From assembly GCF_022565475.1 (NCBI RefSeq), contig NZ_JAIUMR010000002.1:248001-312000 (forward strand): a stretch of DNA of 64,000 nucleotides. The letters are read 5' to 3'. The position numbers and the translations under genes are program-made. Below the pieces are notes generated by a model. It was not told the DNA's origin and made no database searches. It worked only from the letters and a program-made list of their open reading frames with translations. The DNA comes from Aliidiomarina sp. (GTDB lineage Bacteria > Pseudomonadota > Gammaproteobacteria > Enterobacterales > Alteromonadaceae). Position 1 is the stretch's first letter, and every line of letters starts with the position of its first letter. Positions 8,607-18,038 of this stretch are shown here, one piece after another.

Positions 8607-10007
8607 ATGTCTGACGTCGAATTATTTGTGCCTGGCCAAACCCCAGCGAAAGCATCCGCTGACCGAGTCGCTGCAGATGGCAAAGCGACCATTGGTTTTG
8701 TGAGTCTTGGCTGCCCGAAAAACCTCGTCGATTCTGAGCGAATTCTAACTCAGTTGCGGACCGAGGGGTACGACATTGTGCCAAACTACGACAACGCAGA
8801 CATGGTGATTGTGAACACCTGTGGGTTTATTGATTCTGCGGTTCAAGAGTCACTCGATGCCATTGGTGAAGCGCTCAAAGAGAATGGCAAAGTATTGGTC
8901 ACTGGCTGTTTAGGCGCTCGCGATGATGAGATTCGTGAAGTGCACCCGAACGTGTTGGCCATTACCGGGCCGCATGCCTATGAAGAAGTCATGAGCCAAG
9001 TGCATGAGCACTTACCAAAACCGGAATTCATTCCATTTGAGCAGCTCGTTCCAGAAACTGGCGTTAAACTAACGCCGAAACATTTCGCCTATTTAAAGAT
9101 TTCAGAAGGCTGTAATCACCGCTGCACATTCTGCATCATTCCGTCGATGCGCGGTGACTTAGTCAGTCGCCCAGTCGGCAATGTCTTGGATGAAGCAAAG
9201 CGTTTGGCCAATGCTGGGGTGAAAGAGTTACTGGTGATTTCGCAAGACACCAGTGCGTATGGTGTTGATGTGAAACACAAGCTCGGGTTTTGGGATGGTC
9301 GCCCAGTAAAAACACGCATGCTTGAGCTGTGTGAAGCGTTAGCTGATTTAGGTGTTTGGGTGCGACTCCATTACGTTTACCCGTATCCTTCCGTTGACGA
9401 TGTGATTCCGCTGATGGCCAGTGGCAAAATTTTGCCCTACTTAGATATTCCGTTTCAGCACGCCAGCAAACGAATTTTGAAATTGATGAAGCGACCTGGT
9501 TCTTCTGACCGCGTGCTTGAGCGGGTGAAGAAATGGCGCGAAATGTGTCCAGACTTGGTTATTCGCAGCACCTTTATTGTTGGTTTCCCGGGTGAAACGG
9601 AAGAAGATTTTGAAGAATTGCTGGAGTTCTTGCGTGAGGCACAACTCGACCGTGTCGGTTGCTTTACCTATTCACCGGTCGAGGGAGCGAAAGCCAACGA
9701 ACTTCCAGATCCAGTGCCGGAAGCGATTAAGCAAGAGCGTTATGAACGGTTTATGGCCGTCGCCCAAGAAATTAGTGCTGCAAAATTACAGGCGCGAGTC
9801 GGCCAAGAAATGTTGGTTCTGATTGACGAAGTCGGTCCTGACGGAGCTGTGGGGCGGAGCTATGCTGACGCGCCAGAAATTGATGGTGTCGTCTTTTTAA
9901 CCGACGAAACAGACGTCAAGCCAGGGGACAAAATCTGGGTTGAAATTATTCATACCGATGAATATGACTTGTGGGGCGTTCGCGTCGACGACGACCCAGA
10001 GGCTTAA
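8607..10007 (+). CDS. rimO: Ribosomal protein S12 methylthiotransferase RimO
   Basis: Radical-SAM enzyme that methylthiolates the conserved aspartate of ribosomal protein S12. The 466 aa start at ATG 8607 with GAGG eight bases upstream; a GTG at 8598 overlaps that site. An N-terminal UPF0004 domain supplies three cysteines for the auxiliary cluster ([26 protein letters not shown]). The radical-SAM CxxxCxxC is seen in [17 protein letters not shown]-terminal TRAM domain covers about residues 390-460. The GCPKN and SMRGDL motifs separate it from the tRNA enzyme MiaB. It is monocistronic, with a terminator at 10015. Confidence 0.96.
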   Translation: MSDVELFVPGQTPAKASADRVAADGKATIGFVSLGCPKNLVDSERILTQLRTEGYDIVPNYDNADMVIVNTCGFIDSAVQESLDAIGEALKENGKVLVTGCLGARDDEIREVHPNVLAITGPHAYEEVMSQVHEHLPKPEFIPFEQLVPETGVKLTPKHFAYLKISEGCNHRCTFCIIPSMRGDLVSRPVGNVLDEAKRLANAGVKELLVISQDTSAYGVDVKHKLGFWDGRPVKTRMLELCEALADLGVWVRLHYVYPYPSVDDVIPLMASGKILPYLDIPFQHASKRILKLMKRPGSSDRVLERVKKWREMCPDLVIRSTFIVGFPGETEEDFEELLEFLREAQLDRVGCFTYSPVEGAKANELPDPVPEAIKQERYERFMAVAQEISAAKLQARVGQEMLVLIDEVGPDGAVGRSYADAPEIDGVVFLTDETDVKPGDKIWVEIIHTDEYDLWGVRVDDDPEA

Positions 10008-10014
10008 CTAAATG

Positions 10015-10046
10015 AATCCCGCTCGGTTTGCCTAGCGGGATTTTTT
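10015..10046 (+). terminator. Rho-independent terminator of rimO
   Basis: Stem AATCCCGCT (10015-10023) pairs with AGCGGGATT (10034-10042), and a run of T extends to 10046. It lies between rimO and a convergent gene. Confidence 0.85.
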
Positions 10047-10653
10047 AAAAGTGAAAGCTTAAACCAATCCGGCCGCTACGGTCGTTCGCATAAATGCCGA
10101 CAGCGGCATAGATATCCAACCGACGCCACGCACGGTAGCGCCCCTCGCCGTGCCAGCTGGTCGTACTCATACCGCCATTTTTCTGCCATTGAAAATAGCT
10201 GGTAATATCGACGTTCGGTGTCAACATCCCGCGCATACCAAACTGAGTGATGATTCCGTGGCGATTGAGATTATAGTCGTTCGTTTCAAACTCGACGCGT
10301 GTCACGCCACCGAGTAAAAAGATGTCAGCCTGCGGACTGGCAGCATAACGAACACCACCCATAAACGACTGTTGATAGCCATTGTAATCGCGCTTCACGC
10401 CATTGATGCGATTCTTAATCGAGCCACCGTTGGTTTCAATTCGAAAAAGACCATGCTCACGGACATTGGAGCTAGCACGAATACCCAAAAAATCGGCTTC
10501 GCGGTTATCGTGTCGATTGAATTCATGGTGATAATAAAGATCGACGATACGCCAGTTTGGACCCGCGTCTGAGTCTTGGGCGCCAGCGGTCATCGAAACG
10601 GATGCCATGAGAAGAGCGATGAAAAGCCAGCTGCCGATAGTGTTCCTGTTCAA
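10045..10653 (-). CDS. Predicted outer-membrane beta-barrel protein
   Basis: A 202-aa protein with a signal peptide (hydrophobic core ending MTAGA|QD). The mature part is rich in alternating short strands with aromatic residues and ends in GRIGLSFHF, the C-terminal phenylalanine pattern of BAM-inserted outer-membrane proteins. The size would suit an eight-stranded barrel. No specific family is recognised. The frame begins with TTG at 10653 and upstream AGGTG/GCGGG is only a loose ribosome site. The first internal ATG is after the basic N-terminus, so TTG gives the better signal peptide. It may be co-transcribed from the PAS-GGDEF gene upstream (65 bases), though no link in function is visible. 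Confidence 0.65.
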   Translation of the reverse strand: MNRNTIGSWLFIALLMASVSMTAGAQDSDAGPNWRIVDLYYHHEFNRHDNREADFLGIRASSNVREHGLFRIETNGGSIKNRINGVKRDYNGYQQSFMGGVRYAASPQADIFLLGGVTRVEFETNDYNLNRHGIITQFGMRGMLTPNVDITSYFQWQKNGGMSTTSWHGEGRYRAWRRLDIYAAVGIYANDRSGRIGLSFHF

Positions 10654-10718
10654 TGTCCCGCACCTATGGATTGCTTATTACCAAGTTGGTCTCTTGCGAT
10701 TGTAGCAAAAAATGAGAT

Positions 10719-11657
10719 CTAGTTTGTATTAGTTTCGAACATGACCACCCGGTTGCGTCCTGCTCGTTTTGCCTCGTACATCGACTGATCGGCAAAGCGT
10801 AATAACTCATCGACGGATTGCGAATGCTGAGGATAAAGTGCAATGCCAATACAGGCGGCAATCTGAATACGGTGTTCCTGGACGAGGATGGGTTCACAGA
10901 CGGCTTGTCGAATTTTATCAGCGACGCGAAGAGCGGTTGATTCCGCGGCTTGATGATCATAAAAGCCGGGCAAAGCGATAACGAATTCGTCACCACCAAT
11001 GCGTGCAATGAGGTCCGACTGACGCAAGTTTAACTGCAGTCGCCGCGCAACTTCTTGCAAGACTTGGTCGCCAATGGCGTGGCCGTAGCTATCGTTGACG
11101 GGTTTAAAATAGTCGAGATCGACAAAGAGTAAGGCAAGACAGTAATTCTCGCGCTGACTAATTTTCAGTTGCTGATGCAATAACTGAGTAAACAATGTGC
11201 GATTAGGCAGCTGGGTTAGGACGTCATAATGGGCGAGTTGCTGAATGTACTCTTGATGTAGCTTCTTGTTGGTGATATCTAACGCATAGCCATGGAAAAG
11301 GATGCTGCCGTCGGGGAGCTTTTCGAAGACGTCGAACGCTTCGACCCAAACAAGACTGCCGTCGGGCTTCACAATTCGAAACTCTTGGCTCCACGCGGTG
11401 TTCTCTCCTATGGCTTGTTGACTGGTCGCAAACACTCGTTCGCGGTCATCTTTGTGAATGCGGTTTAACAAAGCGTCACTGCTTGCAAGCACTTCTTCGG
11501 GGGCAATACCGAGGACTTTTTTGGAGTTCTCAGATGCATACAGGTACTGAAAAGTCCCATCGGGATCTTGCTTCAAGGTGTAAAGAAAATAGGGCAAGTG
11601 CTGCGCGAGTGCATGCAGCAGTCCGAATTCACGTTGGTTCGATTGTGCTGGCGTCAT
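10719..11657 (-). CDS. PAS-GGDEF diguanylate cyclase
   Basis: Cytoplasmic 312-aa c-di-GMP synthase. A PAS/PAC sensor domain (about 15-132, with WSQEFRIVKPDGS and GYALDITNKK) precedes a GGDEF domain (about 140-305). The catalytic motif is intact (RIGGDEF). An allosteric inhibition site RQSD lies exactly five residues before it, so product feedback is likely. DLDYFKPVNDSYGH is the Mg/GTP-binding stretch. There is no signal peptide or membrane span, so the stimulus is probably intracellular. No two-component partner is adjacent. Confidence 0.92.
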   Translation of the reverse strand: MTPAQSNQREFGLLHALAQHLPYFLYTLKQDPDGTFQYLYASENSKKVLGIAPEEVLASSDALLNRIHKDDRERVFATSQQAIGENTAWSQEFRIVKPDGSLVWVEAFDVFEKLPDGSILFHGYALDITNKKLHQEYIQQLAHYDVLTQLPNRTLFTQLLHQQLKISQRENYCLALLFVDLDYFKPVNDSYGHAIGDQVLQEVARRLQLNLRQSDLIARIGGDEFVIALPGFYDHQAAESTALRVADKIRQAVCEPILVQEHRIQIAACIGIALYPQHSQSVDELLRFADQSMYEAKRAGRNRVVMFETNTN

Positions 11658-11749
11658 GTGTCGTTTACTCTTCGGGTCCGTGAAGCCCTTGGTCTAAGCC
11701 CAGCATATCGGATTACAAAGTAAACGCAAAGTATAGGATTGATACAGAA

Positions 11750-11779
11750 TAAAAAAAGCCGGAATAAATTATTCCGGCT
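11750..11779 (-). terminator. Rho-independent terminator of azoR
   Basis: A long palindrome, AGCCGGAATAA (11757-11767) with TTATTCCGGCT (11769-11779), is bordered on the plus strand by seven A (11750-11756). These become the U tract of the minus-strand azoR transcript. Confidence 0.88.
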
Positions 11780-11796
11780 CTTCAATCTGTCGGTGA

Positions 11797-12405
11797 TTAA
11801 GCGCTCAACGACGCGATTTCTTGACTCGCAACTTCAATTGCTTGCGTCCGTGCTTCCGGGCTTAAATTTACACCTTCGGCGCGAATAATGGTGATATCGT
11901 CAACACCAATAAAGCCAAGAATGGTTTTTAAGTAGCTTTCCTGATATTCCATCGCTGCTGCTGCGCCTTCCGAATAGATACCGCCGCGTGCAGATGCAAT
12001 ATACACCTTCTTGCCCTTGACTAGGCCTTCTGGACCGTTTTCAGTGTAACGGAATGTGCGACCGGCTTGAGCAATGCGATCGAGCCAAGCTTTTAACTGG
12101 CTTGGAATCGAAAAGTTATACATTGGTGCGCCGATGACCAAGACATCAGCAGCAAACAGTTCTTCTAACAGCGTTTCGGTTAGCGCTAGTTCAACCTGTT
12201 GCTTCTCGGTGCGCTGTTCTGCTTCTGCACCACCGGCCAGCAGAATTTCTGCATCGAGGTGGCTAATCGGCGTATTAATCAAATCACGATCAATCACGGT
12301 TGCCGCTGGGTTTTCTTGCTGCAAGCGGGCAACAATTTTATCGCTCAGTTGACGACTGACAGACTGGTCACCGAAGAGACCTGTTTGTAAATGTAAAATG
12401 TTCAT
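11797..12405 (-). CDS. azoR: FMN-dependent NADH-azoreductase
   Basis: Flavodoxin-fold FMN enzyme that reduces azo compounds and quinones with NADH. The 202 aa equal E. coli AzoR (201) in length. Diagnostic segments are the N-terminal phosphate loop (SVSRQLSD), the isoalloxazine-binding GAPMYNFSIPSQLKAWLD and SARGGIYSEG. The start at 12405 has GAGGTGAA close upstream. The divergently placed LysR gene at 12537 is the usual arrangement for a regulator of an oxidoreductase, so azoR is probably its target. Confidence 0.93.
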   Translation of the reverse strand: MNILHLQTGLFGDQSVSRQLSDKIVARLQQENPAATVIDRDLINTPISHLDAEILLAGGAEAEQRTEKQQVELALTETLLEELFAADVLVIGAPMYNFSIPSQLKAWLDRIAQAGRTFRYTENGPEGLVKGKKVYIASARGGIYSEGAAAAMEYQESYLKTILGFIGVDDITIIRAEGVNLSPEARTQAIEVASQEIASLSA

Positions 12406-12465
12406 ACTTCACCTCGTTGGGGGGAATCGGTTTAACAATTTTGATGATGGACTGATTATAAAGTT

Positions 12466-12521
12466 GTTCCATTTAACTAACTAGATGGCTAATATGAAAA
12501 CTGTCGTTCCAAAAATGGAAC
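12466..12521. promoter_or_regulatory. GTTCCA repeats between azoR and lysR, candidate LysR operator
   Basis: An inverted repeat GTTCCA-AAAA-TGGAAC lies at 12506-12521, and another GTTCCA half-site at 12466-12471, exactly 40 bases (about four helical turns) from the first arm. Two-site arrangements like this are common for LysR tetramers at divergent promoters. The assignment is inference from placement and symmetry. Confidence 0.55.
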
Positions 12522-12536
12522 AATGACGAGGTTATC

Positions 12537-13466
12537 ATGAAAGACATCACCAATTTGGCGCTGTTTGCTCACGTCATTGAAGCGGGCAGCTTCAGCGCGG
12601 CGGCACGGCAATTACAGATGCCTAAATCTACGTTAAGTCGGCGTATTTCAGATCTCGAAGAAGAGTTGGGTGTGCGGCTATTGAATCGGACGACACGGAA
12701 ATTATACCTGACGGATGTCGGACGAGAGTTTCTCGTCCATTGTCAAACTGTCGTTGCTGCCGCAAACGCTGCGGAGCAGATTACCCAGTTCGTACAAGAA
12801 AAGCCGCGCGGAAAAGTGCGCATTAGTAGTCCCTACCCAATTAGTCAGTCGTTGTTGGTGCAAATACTTCCTGCCTTTATGGAGCGCTATCCGGACGTCA
12901 CCTTAGATTTAGTGATGACCAACAATCCAGTGAATTTGATTGAGCAACAAGTGGATATCGCTTTACGAGTGCGCCCAGAAATCGAAGAGTCATCGCTGAT
13001 TGCTCGTGAGCTGTTGCCGTCAGCAAGTGCTTTGTATGCGAGCCCAGCTTTGATTGCTGAATACGGCGCCCCGAAAGAACCCACTGATTTGATGAACTGG
13101 CCCGCATTATCGATGCACTTCTCGTCAGGCCGGTATGCATGGCAATTCAGTGGGCCTGCGAATGAAACCATCTCATTAAGTTTGCAGCCGCGATTGATTA
13201 CCGACGACTTATGGATGCTGCGCGAAGCGGCTCGCCATGGTCAAGGGGTGGTGGCATTGCCGACTTACCTTTGTCATGAGTACCAAGCGCTTGGGTACTT
13301 GCAACGCGTGCTGCCGGCTTGGAAGCTTCCGGTTGGAAAACTGCACATGGTGTACCCTTATCGTCGCGGTTTATTACCTGCGGTTCGTGTGTTGATCGAT
13401 TTTCTTGTAGCGGAAATGCCGAAAGCAGCGGGAATCGCTGGGATTGGACGTGAAAGTGATGGCTAG
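12537..13466 (+). CDS. LysR-family transcriptional regulator
   Basis: A 309-aa regulator with an N-terminal winged helix-turn-helix (about 3-62: FAHVIEAGSFSAAARQLQMPKSTLSRRISDLE is split here by its helix turn) and a C-terminal effector-binding domain (about 90-295). The sequence NRTTRKLYLTDVG is the classic LysR stretch after the recognition helix. Start ATG 12537 has GACGAGG six bases upstream. It is divergent from azoR, which it probably regulates along with itself; the inducer may be a quinone or other electrophile, which is inference. Confidence 0.92.
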   Translation: MKDITNLALFAHVIEAGSFSAAARQLQMPKSTLSRRISDLEEELGVRLLNRTTRKLYLTDVGREFLVHCQTVVAAANAAEQITQFVQEKPRGKVRISSPYPISQSLLVQILPAFMERYPDVTLDLVMTNNPVNLIEQQVDIALRVRPEIEESSLIARELLPSASALYASPALIAEYGAPKEPTDLMNWPALSMHFSSGRYAWQFSGPANETISLSLQPRLITDDLWMLREAARHGQGVVALPTYLCHEYQALGYLQRVLPAWKLPVGKLHMVYPYRRGLLPAVRVLIDFLVAEMPKAAGIAGIGRESDG

Positions 13467-13467
13467 C

Positions 13468-13496
13468 AAAAAGCGACGAGCACGGTGGCTCGCCGC
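13468..13496 (-). terminator. Rho-independent terminator of the peroxiredoxin gene
   Basis: On the minus strand a 9-bp stem (13488-13496 with 13473-13481, one mismatch) and a six-base loop are followed by five U, encoded by the A run at 13468-13472. Confidence 0.75.
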
Positions 13497-13505
13497 TGTA
13501 GCGGC

Positions 13506-13982
13506 TTAAAGATGTTTCAAAACGTGTTCAGCGCTACTGACGTCAAATTGTTTTTCTGATTCGACGAACAAATTGGCCACCACACCGTCTTTGATAATCA
13601 TGGCGAAGCGTTTGCTGCGGACGCCACCAAACGCACCTGTGTCCATACTCAGGCCAAGCTGCTCAACCCAGACGCCATTGCCATCGGAGAGCATGGTTAC
13701 TTTGCCCTCTGCACCTTGTTCTTTGGCCCACGATGCCATAACAAAAGCGTCGTTAACGGCGAGGCAATAAATACCTTTGACACCTTTGCCCATAAACGTG
13801 TCAAAGTGCTCGATATAGCCCGGCAAGTGCTGCTCTGAACAGGTTGGCGTGAATGCTCCGGGGACGGCGAAAAGTACGTAGGTGCCTGATTTAAAAGTTT
13901 CTGCAGGATTCAGTTGATCCATGCCAATTTGACCTTTCGTGGTTAATACGCCTTCGGGAATCTGTTGTTGTTCAGTAATCAT
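13506..13982 (-). CDS. Peroxiredoxin, Prx5/type II
   Basis: Thiol peroxidase of 158 aa that reduces hydroperoxides. The peroxidatic cysteine lies in PGAFTPTCSEQHLPGY, the Prx5 signature, and GGVRSKRFAMII carries the conserved active-site arginine. No second resolving cysteine is evident, so it may work as a 1-Cys enzyme that draws electrons from glutathione or glutaredoxin (known for the family, inferred here). I prefer ATG 13982 over an upstream in-frame ATG at 13997, because a GAGA stretch precedes the former and nothing precedes the latter; neither is strong. Confidence 0.9.
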   Translation of the reverse strand: MITEQQQIPEGVLTTKGQIGMDQLNPAETFKSGTYVLFAVPGAFTPTCSEQHLPGYIEHFDTFMGKGVKGIYCLAVNDAFVMASWAKEQGAEGKVTMLSDGNGVWVEQLGLSMDTGAFGGVRSKRFAMIIKDGVVANLFVESEKQFDVSSAEHVLKHL

Positions 13983-14078
13983 GTCAATTTCTCGCATTTA
14001 AGTATGAAGTCATCAAGTGAGTATAGATAATTTCTAGGGTTCTGCAGCGAATCCGCGTCGATGAATACGCCCGTCGTG

Positions 14079-14990
14079 CTAGTCCGGTTTAAATTGCCAA
14101 ACTTTCTCTTCAAGGAGTTGCAGGTAAGGAACTTCTCCGGGGTGATTTTCAAACCAACGTAAGAGGCTTTTAAGAAAGCGCGGGTCACGTCGAATGGTGT
14201 CGATATGCGCGTTTATCTGTTCGGTCATTTGCTGCCCCCATGCATTGTTGGTGCAACCAATTGCTCCGAGCACGTGAGTTCCGGCGGTTTCTTTGATTTC
14301 CAGAAAGACCAATGACGAGTCACCTTGTTCGACGTTGACCTGATGAAGAATCTGATAGTCAATGGTGTAATCAATACGATTGGCTTTAATCATGGCCAGA
14401 ATCGCTAGCGTCGCATTCTCGCCCGTATGAATGAGCCGATAGCCGCCAATCGACGATTGTGCGTCAATAATGTGCTGCAGCGCTGGATACTGCCGCCCGG
14501 CTGGAAAACCAAAACGCCATTCTGGATCTTGCATCAAAGCTGCTAATTCGATCGGTTGGCCATAACGCTCGGTCATTCGTCGCGCGTTTTCAGTCGAGGT
14601 TATAATCCCGTGAGGAAAATAAAAGTGGGTCGGCAAGGTGAACACTGCCGTGTTGTTTTCAGGACGATAAATCATACATGGAAAACATTGATTCCGCTGC
14701 TCGAACTGCTGGGTAATCCGCGTTTGCGCAAACACCGATCGGGTTTTTTGCACAAAGGGTAATTGCTCGTCGACCACGTCAATGAGCACATCACAAATAC
14801 CTTGGCCTTGATAGTCACCAGAGACGAAATGAAAAGGGGGAGCGGCGTTAATGACCCAGGGTAAAACATCGCTGCGCTCTGTATCTGATGCATTTGTGAA
14901 AGGCGTAAAAAAGAGCAACAACAGGCCTAACAAGGCAACAAAGCCGAGTGCTGGAGAACGAAAACGAATCACGTTCAACGTGTGTGCCAT
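14079..14990 (-). CDS. Periplasmic solute-binding-like protein (SBP_bac_3 / TIGR02285 type)
   Basis: A 303-aa exported protein. ATG 14990 is chosen because CAGGAG stands five bases before it; the upstream in-frame ATG at 15020 has none. A signal peptide (about 1-38) precedes a periplasmic binding fold. Segments such as WVINAAPPFHF, GICDVLIDVV and YTIDYQILHQ resemble the TIGR02285 group of transporter-like binding proteins that are not next to permeases. No ABC permease or ATPase gene lies nearby. The role is therefore uncertain; some of these proteins act as sensors rather than transporters. Confidence 0.75.
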   Translation of the reverse strand: MAHTLNVIRFRSPALGFVALLGLLLLFFTPFTNASDTERSDVLPWVINAAPPFHFVSGDYQGQGICDVLIDVVDEQLPFVQKTRSVFAQTRITQQFEQRNQCFPCMIYRPENNTAVFTLPTHFYFPHGIITSTENARRMTERYGQPIELAALMQDPEWRFGFPAGRQYPALQHIIDAQSSIGGYRLIHTGENATLAILAMIKANRIDYTIDYQILHQVNVEQGDSSLVFLEIKETAGTHVLGAIGCTNNAWGQQMTEQINAHIDTIRRDPRFLKSLLRWFENHPGEVPYLQLLEEKVWQFKPD

Positions 14991-15189
14991 TGTTGCTCCT
15001 GACTGCGAAAGAAACCACATTTAGAGTCGCAGTATAATGGAAAAGCAGAGGTAACGAGTTGAATTTTTTCGTACTCAGCAATCTGAATTTACAATACAGG
15101 GCAGAATTCAAGGGTGAAACGGCTGTACAGCGTGAATAGTTCACGTATGATTTCGTTAACAAATAACAATAAATATTGATAGGTGTTCC

Positions 15190-15762
15190 ATGGAAGATTC
15201 GAATCGCTGGCAACAGGTCGCAAAAAATTATGTGTGGTATTTGCGTTTCGACAATACAGTTTTGATTGTGTTGTTGGGCATTTTCGTCGGTCTGTCCTGG
15301 TTTTGGGACCGCATTCCAAATTGGCTAACGTATTCCGCTGCTGGCGTTTTGCTGGCGATTTGGTTAATTCTGGTGCTCTTTTGGGCACCACGTCGCTATC
15401 GAGTCACACGCTATCGCTTGGATGCTGATCGCGTGCACTTTCAATTGGGGGCGTGGTGGCGAAAGGAAATTTCGGTAACCCATAATCGCTTACAGCACAT
15501 CGAGATTCAGCAAGGACCGGTTGAACGAATATTGAAGATTTCTCGTGTGATTCTCTACACCGCAGGCGGCACCGGTGCTGATCTCGTGATTCCGGGATTG
15601 CCGCTAGCGACGAGTGAAGCGATTCGTAACGATCTGATGCAGGAGATCGCCGACGAGGTGGTCAGCGATGAGTCGATTACCAGTGCCGTGCGCGACAATG
15701 ACGAAGCATTGCCGTCTGCTGATTTGCCCGAAGACGCTCAGGAGCGCCCGCATGACCGCTAA
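15190..15762 (+). CDS. bPH2 (DUF304) membrane protein, YdbS-like
   Basis: A 190-aa membrane protein with two adjacent hydrophobic spans (about 28-45 and 50-70) followed by a bacterial PH-like domain (bPH2/DUF304), where VTRYRLDADRVHFQLG and NRLQHIEIQQGPVERIL are typical. It matches B. subtilis YdbS in architecture and is paired with a larger YdbT-like protein whose start overlaps it by 11 bases, so translation is probably coupled. In B. subtilis the pair affects susceptibility to lantibiotic-type agents; the function here is unproven. Confidence 0.85.
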   Translation: MEDSNRWQQVAKNYVWYLRFDNTVLIVLLGIFVGLSWFWDRIPNWLTYSAAGVLLAIWLILVLFWAPRRYRVTRYRLDADRVHFQLGAWWRKEISVTHNRLQHIEIQQGPVERILKISRVILYTAGGTGADLVIPGLPLATSEAIRNDLMQEIADEVVSDESITSAVRDNDEALPSADLPEDAQERPHDR

Positions 15763-17191
15763 AAACGCAGGCTGGAGTCGGCTGCCGTTGATTGCGTTGT
15801 TGGCGTTTTTCATCAGTAGCATCCGTTTATTCATTCGTTTTCTCTATCAAGCGGTTCCCGCTTTTTTAGGCGTGTACATTGCCTTTCGCAATCAGTTGCA
15901 TTTACTGCCGTATGTCATCGCTGGGCTCGTCTTGCTCTTGTTGATCGCCACCTTCTTGCGTTATCGCCGTTTCTTGTGGCAATTCGATGAACAACGCATT
16001 CGGGTCAAGCAAGGCGTGTTTAAAGTGACTGAATTGAATTTAGGGTATGAGCGCATTCAGCAAGCCGATATTCGCAAGCCGATTTGGTTGCGACCGTTTA
16101 AGCTGACAGTACTTGTTTTGCAAAGCGCTGGGAGTAAAGGCAAGGAAGTTGAACTGCCGGCCTTGCAGGAAGAAACGGCGGTATTGTTGCAGCAACGTGT
16201 CTTGGCCAAAAGTGACGACGCCAGCAGTGCAGACGAAGTGTCGGGCGAAGCCAATCCAAACACGCCTGCCAATTTTGAAATTCAGTTAGAAAACAGTGAA
16301 GTATGGCGGATTGGCGTTATGCAGAATGTGTTGATTGTTGTCGGTGCGTTACTTGCGTTTGTCTTCGCCAACCAAACCTTCTCGTCCTATGTCACCGAAC
16401 AAGTCGAGTTGTTTGTTGCCGGATTTGACTCAACGTATGAAGCCGTGATCGTCATCGTCGCCATGATTTTAATGGTGTTAGCTGTGATTGTCGCGCTGGC
16501 AACGCTCTATTTCTTTAACTTGTTTTATGGCTACCATCTGCAACGCCATGGTGAGCGAGTGCATTATCGAGCGGGCTTGCTTAGCTCCTTGTCGCGCAGT
16601 TTCCGCATGCCAAAATTACAACTGGTCGATATTCGCCAAGGCATGGTCGGCCGCTTGCTGAAGCGATTTAGTATGCGCATCCTGCAAGCGGGTGCAATTA
16701 ATGAGAAGGCGGAAGGGCGATTCACTGTGCCTATTCTCGATGAGCAGCGGTTTGCCGACTTGACCAATGACTTAAACTTCACCCAAGCGACGTGGCAGCG
16801 CGTGCACGTTGGCTTTCTGTTTCGACTCTGGTTAGTTGCTGGTGTTGTCGCTACGGCGACCTTAGGCTGGATTGCCGGCATTGTTGCCGTTGTGGTGGTT
16901 TTGCTTTGGCGTTTGGTTTGGTGGCGGCGTTTCGGTTGGCATGCAGATCAACATTGGGTTGCCGTTCGGACTGCTTGGATTGGTCAACGACAGCGTTGGG
17001 TACCCGCCGCGAAAATGCAACGTGTCGCCATTAAGCAAGCGCCTTGGCAGCGCTGGTTGGGGTGTTGTAACTTACTCATTGATACAGCGGGTGGACGTTT
17101 GACTATACCGTGGTTAAAACAAGAAAAAGCCGAGCAGCTTAAGCAGCAGTTATTGGATTTAACCGCAACGAATCAGCGCCGCTGGATGTAA
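15752..17191 (+). CDS. Multi-bPH2 (DUF304) membrane protein, YdbT-like
   Basis: A 479-aa membrane protein. ATG 15752 follows CAGGAG by seven bases and overlaps the upstream gene; the frame is open further back to 15668 but only in the shadow of that gene. Three hydrophobic hairpins (about residues 12-70, 190-265 and 360-400) alternate with three PH-like domains, recognisable from the repeated LQLVDIRQGMVGRLLKRF-type motif (also YERIQQADIRKPIWL and MQRVAIKQAPWQRWL). This is the YdbT organisation. It ends eight bases from the convergent fpr gene, with no visible terminator between them. Confidence 0.85.
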   Translation: MTAKNAGWSRLPLIALLAFFISSIRLFIRFLYQAVPAFLGVYIAFRNQLHLLPYVIAGLVLLLLIATFLRYRRFLWQFDEQRIRVKQGVFKVTELNLGYERIQQADIRKPIWLRPFKLTVLVLQSAGSKGKEVELPALQEETAVLLQQRVLAKSDDASSADEVSGEANPNTPANFEIQLENSEVWRIGVMQNVLIVVGALLAFVFANQTFSSYVTEQVELFVAGFDSTYEAVIVIVAMILMVLAVIVALATLYFFNLFYGYHLQRHGERVHYRAGLLSSLSRSFRMPKLQLVDIRQGMVGRLLKRFSMRILQAGAINEKAEGRFTVPILDEQRFADLTNDLNFTQATWQRVHVGFLFRLWLVAGVVATATLGWIAGIVAVVVVLLWRLVWWRRFGWHADQHWVAVRTAWIGQRQRWVPAAKMQRVAIKQAPWQRWLGCCNLLIDTAGGRLTIPWLKQEKAEQLKQQLLDLTATNQRRWM

Positions 17192-17199
17192 TTTCAGTG

Positions 17200-17946
17200 T
17201 CACTCTTTCCAGTACTGTTCAACCGTGACATGACCGGGTTTGCGCCGTAGATTTTTGTCGAGACCTTTAGCCAGCAAGGCGGCTTTGGCATCGGTAATCA
17301 TCTGCGGATTGCCGCACAACATGACTTGTGCGGCTTGATTGAGCGGCACACCGACCTGTTGTTCAAGCTCGCCACTGGCAATTAACGCGGGAATTCGCGC
17401 TTGCAACGCACCGAAATGCACTTCGCGAGTGACGACCGGCTGGTAAATAAGTTGATTCGGGTGCTCATGTTGCCAGCGCTGAATGTGTTCTTGATAGCAC
17501 AAGTCCTGCACGTGGCGGACGCCATGGACAAGGATGATTTTGCCAAACCGCTGCCACGGCAATTCGGTACCGAGCATGGATAAATAGGGCCCGATACCAG
17601 TGCCAGTGCTTATTAACCAAAGTGTCTCGCCATCGGGAATTTCATTGAGGACAAAAAAGCCGGATGGTGGCTGGCTCACCTCGACGGTGTCGCCCGGTTG
17701 CAGCAAATCAAGGCGGGGCGAAAGTTCGCCTTCTAACACCGCTGTTACGAGAAAATCAAGAATAGGGTCGTCAGGACTATTGACCAACGAATAGGCGCGT
17801 TGAATACGTTTTTCTGCGCCGGGTAGGCCCAGTCGAACAAACTGTCCGGCGATGAAGTCGAATGGTGGCGCTTCGACCCGGATACTGAATAGCTGGTCAT
17901 TCCAACGCTTATTTTCAATCACGGTGCCAGTTAACCATTGCGCCAT
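17200..17946 (-). CDS. fpr: Ferredoxin/flavodoxin--NADP+ reductase
   Basis: FAD enzyme of 248 aa (E. coli Fpr 248) that moves electrons between NADPH and ferredoxin or flavodoxin, supporting radical-SAM enzymes and the oxidative stress response. Conserved features are the N-terminal AQWLTGTV, the FAD motif RAYSLVNSPDDP, the pyrophosphate-binding GELSPRLDLLQPGD, the NADP site STGTGIGPYLSML and CGNPQM near the C-terminus. The C-terminal residues GHVTVEQYWKE extend two residues past the E. coli-type terminal Tyr-Trp that stacks on FAD. Confidence 0.95.
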   Translation of the reverse strand: MAQWLTGTVIENKRWNDQLFSIRVEAPPFDFIAGQFVRLGLPGAEKRIQRAYSLVNSPDDPILDFLVTAVLEGELSPRLDLLQPGDTVEVSQPPSGFFVLNEIPDGETLWLISTGTGIGPYLSMLGTELPWQRFGKIILVHGVRHVQDLCYQEHIQRWQHEHPNQLIYQPVVTREVHFGALQARIPALIASGELEQQVGVPLNQAAQVMLCGNPQMITDAKAALLAKGLDKNLRRKPGHVTVEQYWKE

Positions 17947-18038
17947 TGCCGTCTCCTGTCATCACCTTTATATTACGTTAATTCGTATAATGCGGTGTTT
18001 TGGATTTTTTTCAACCGATAGAGTGTAGGGGTATAACG

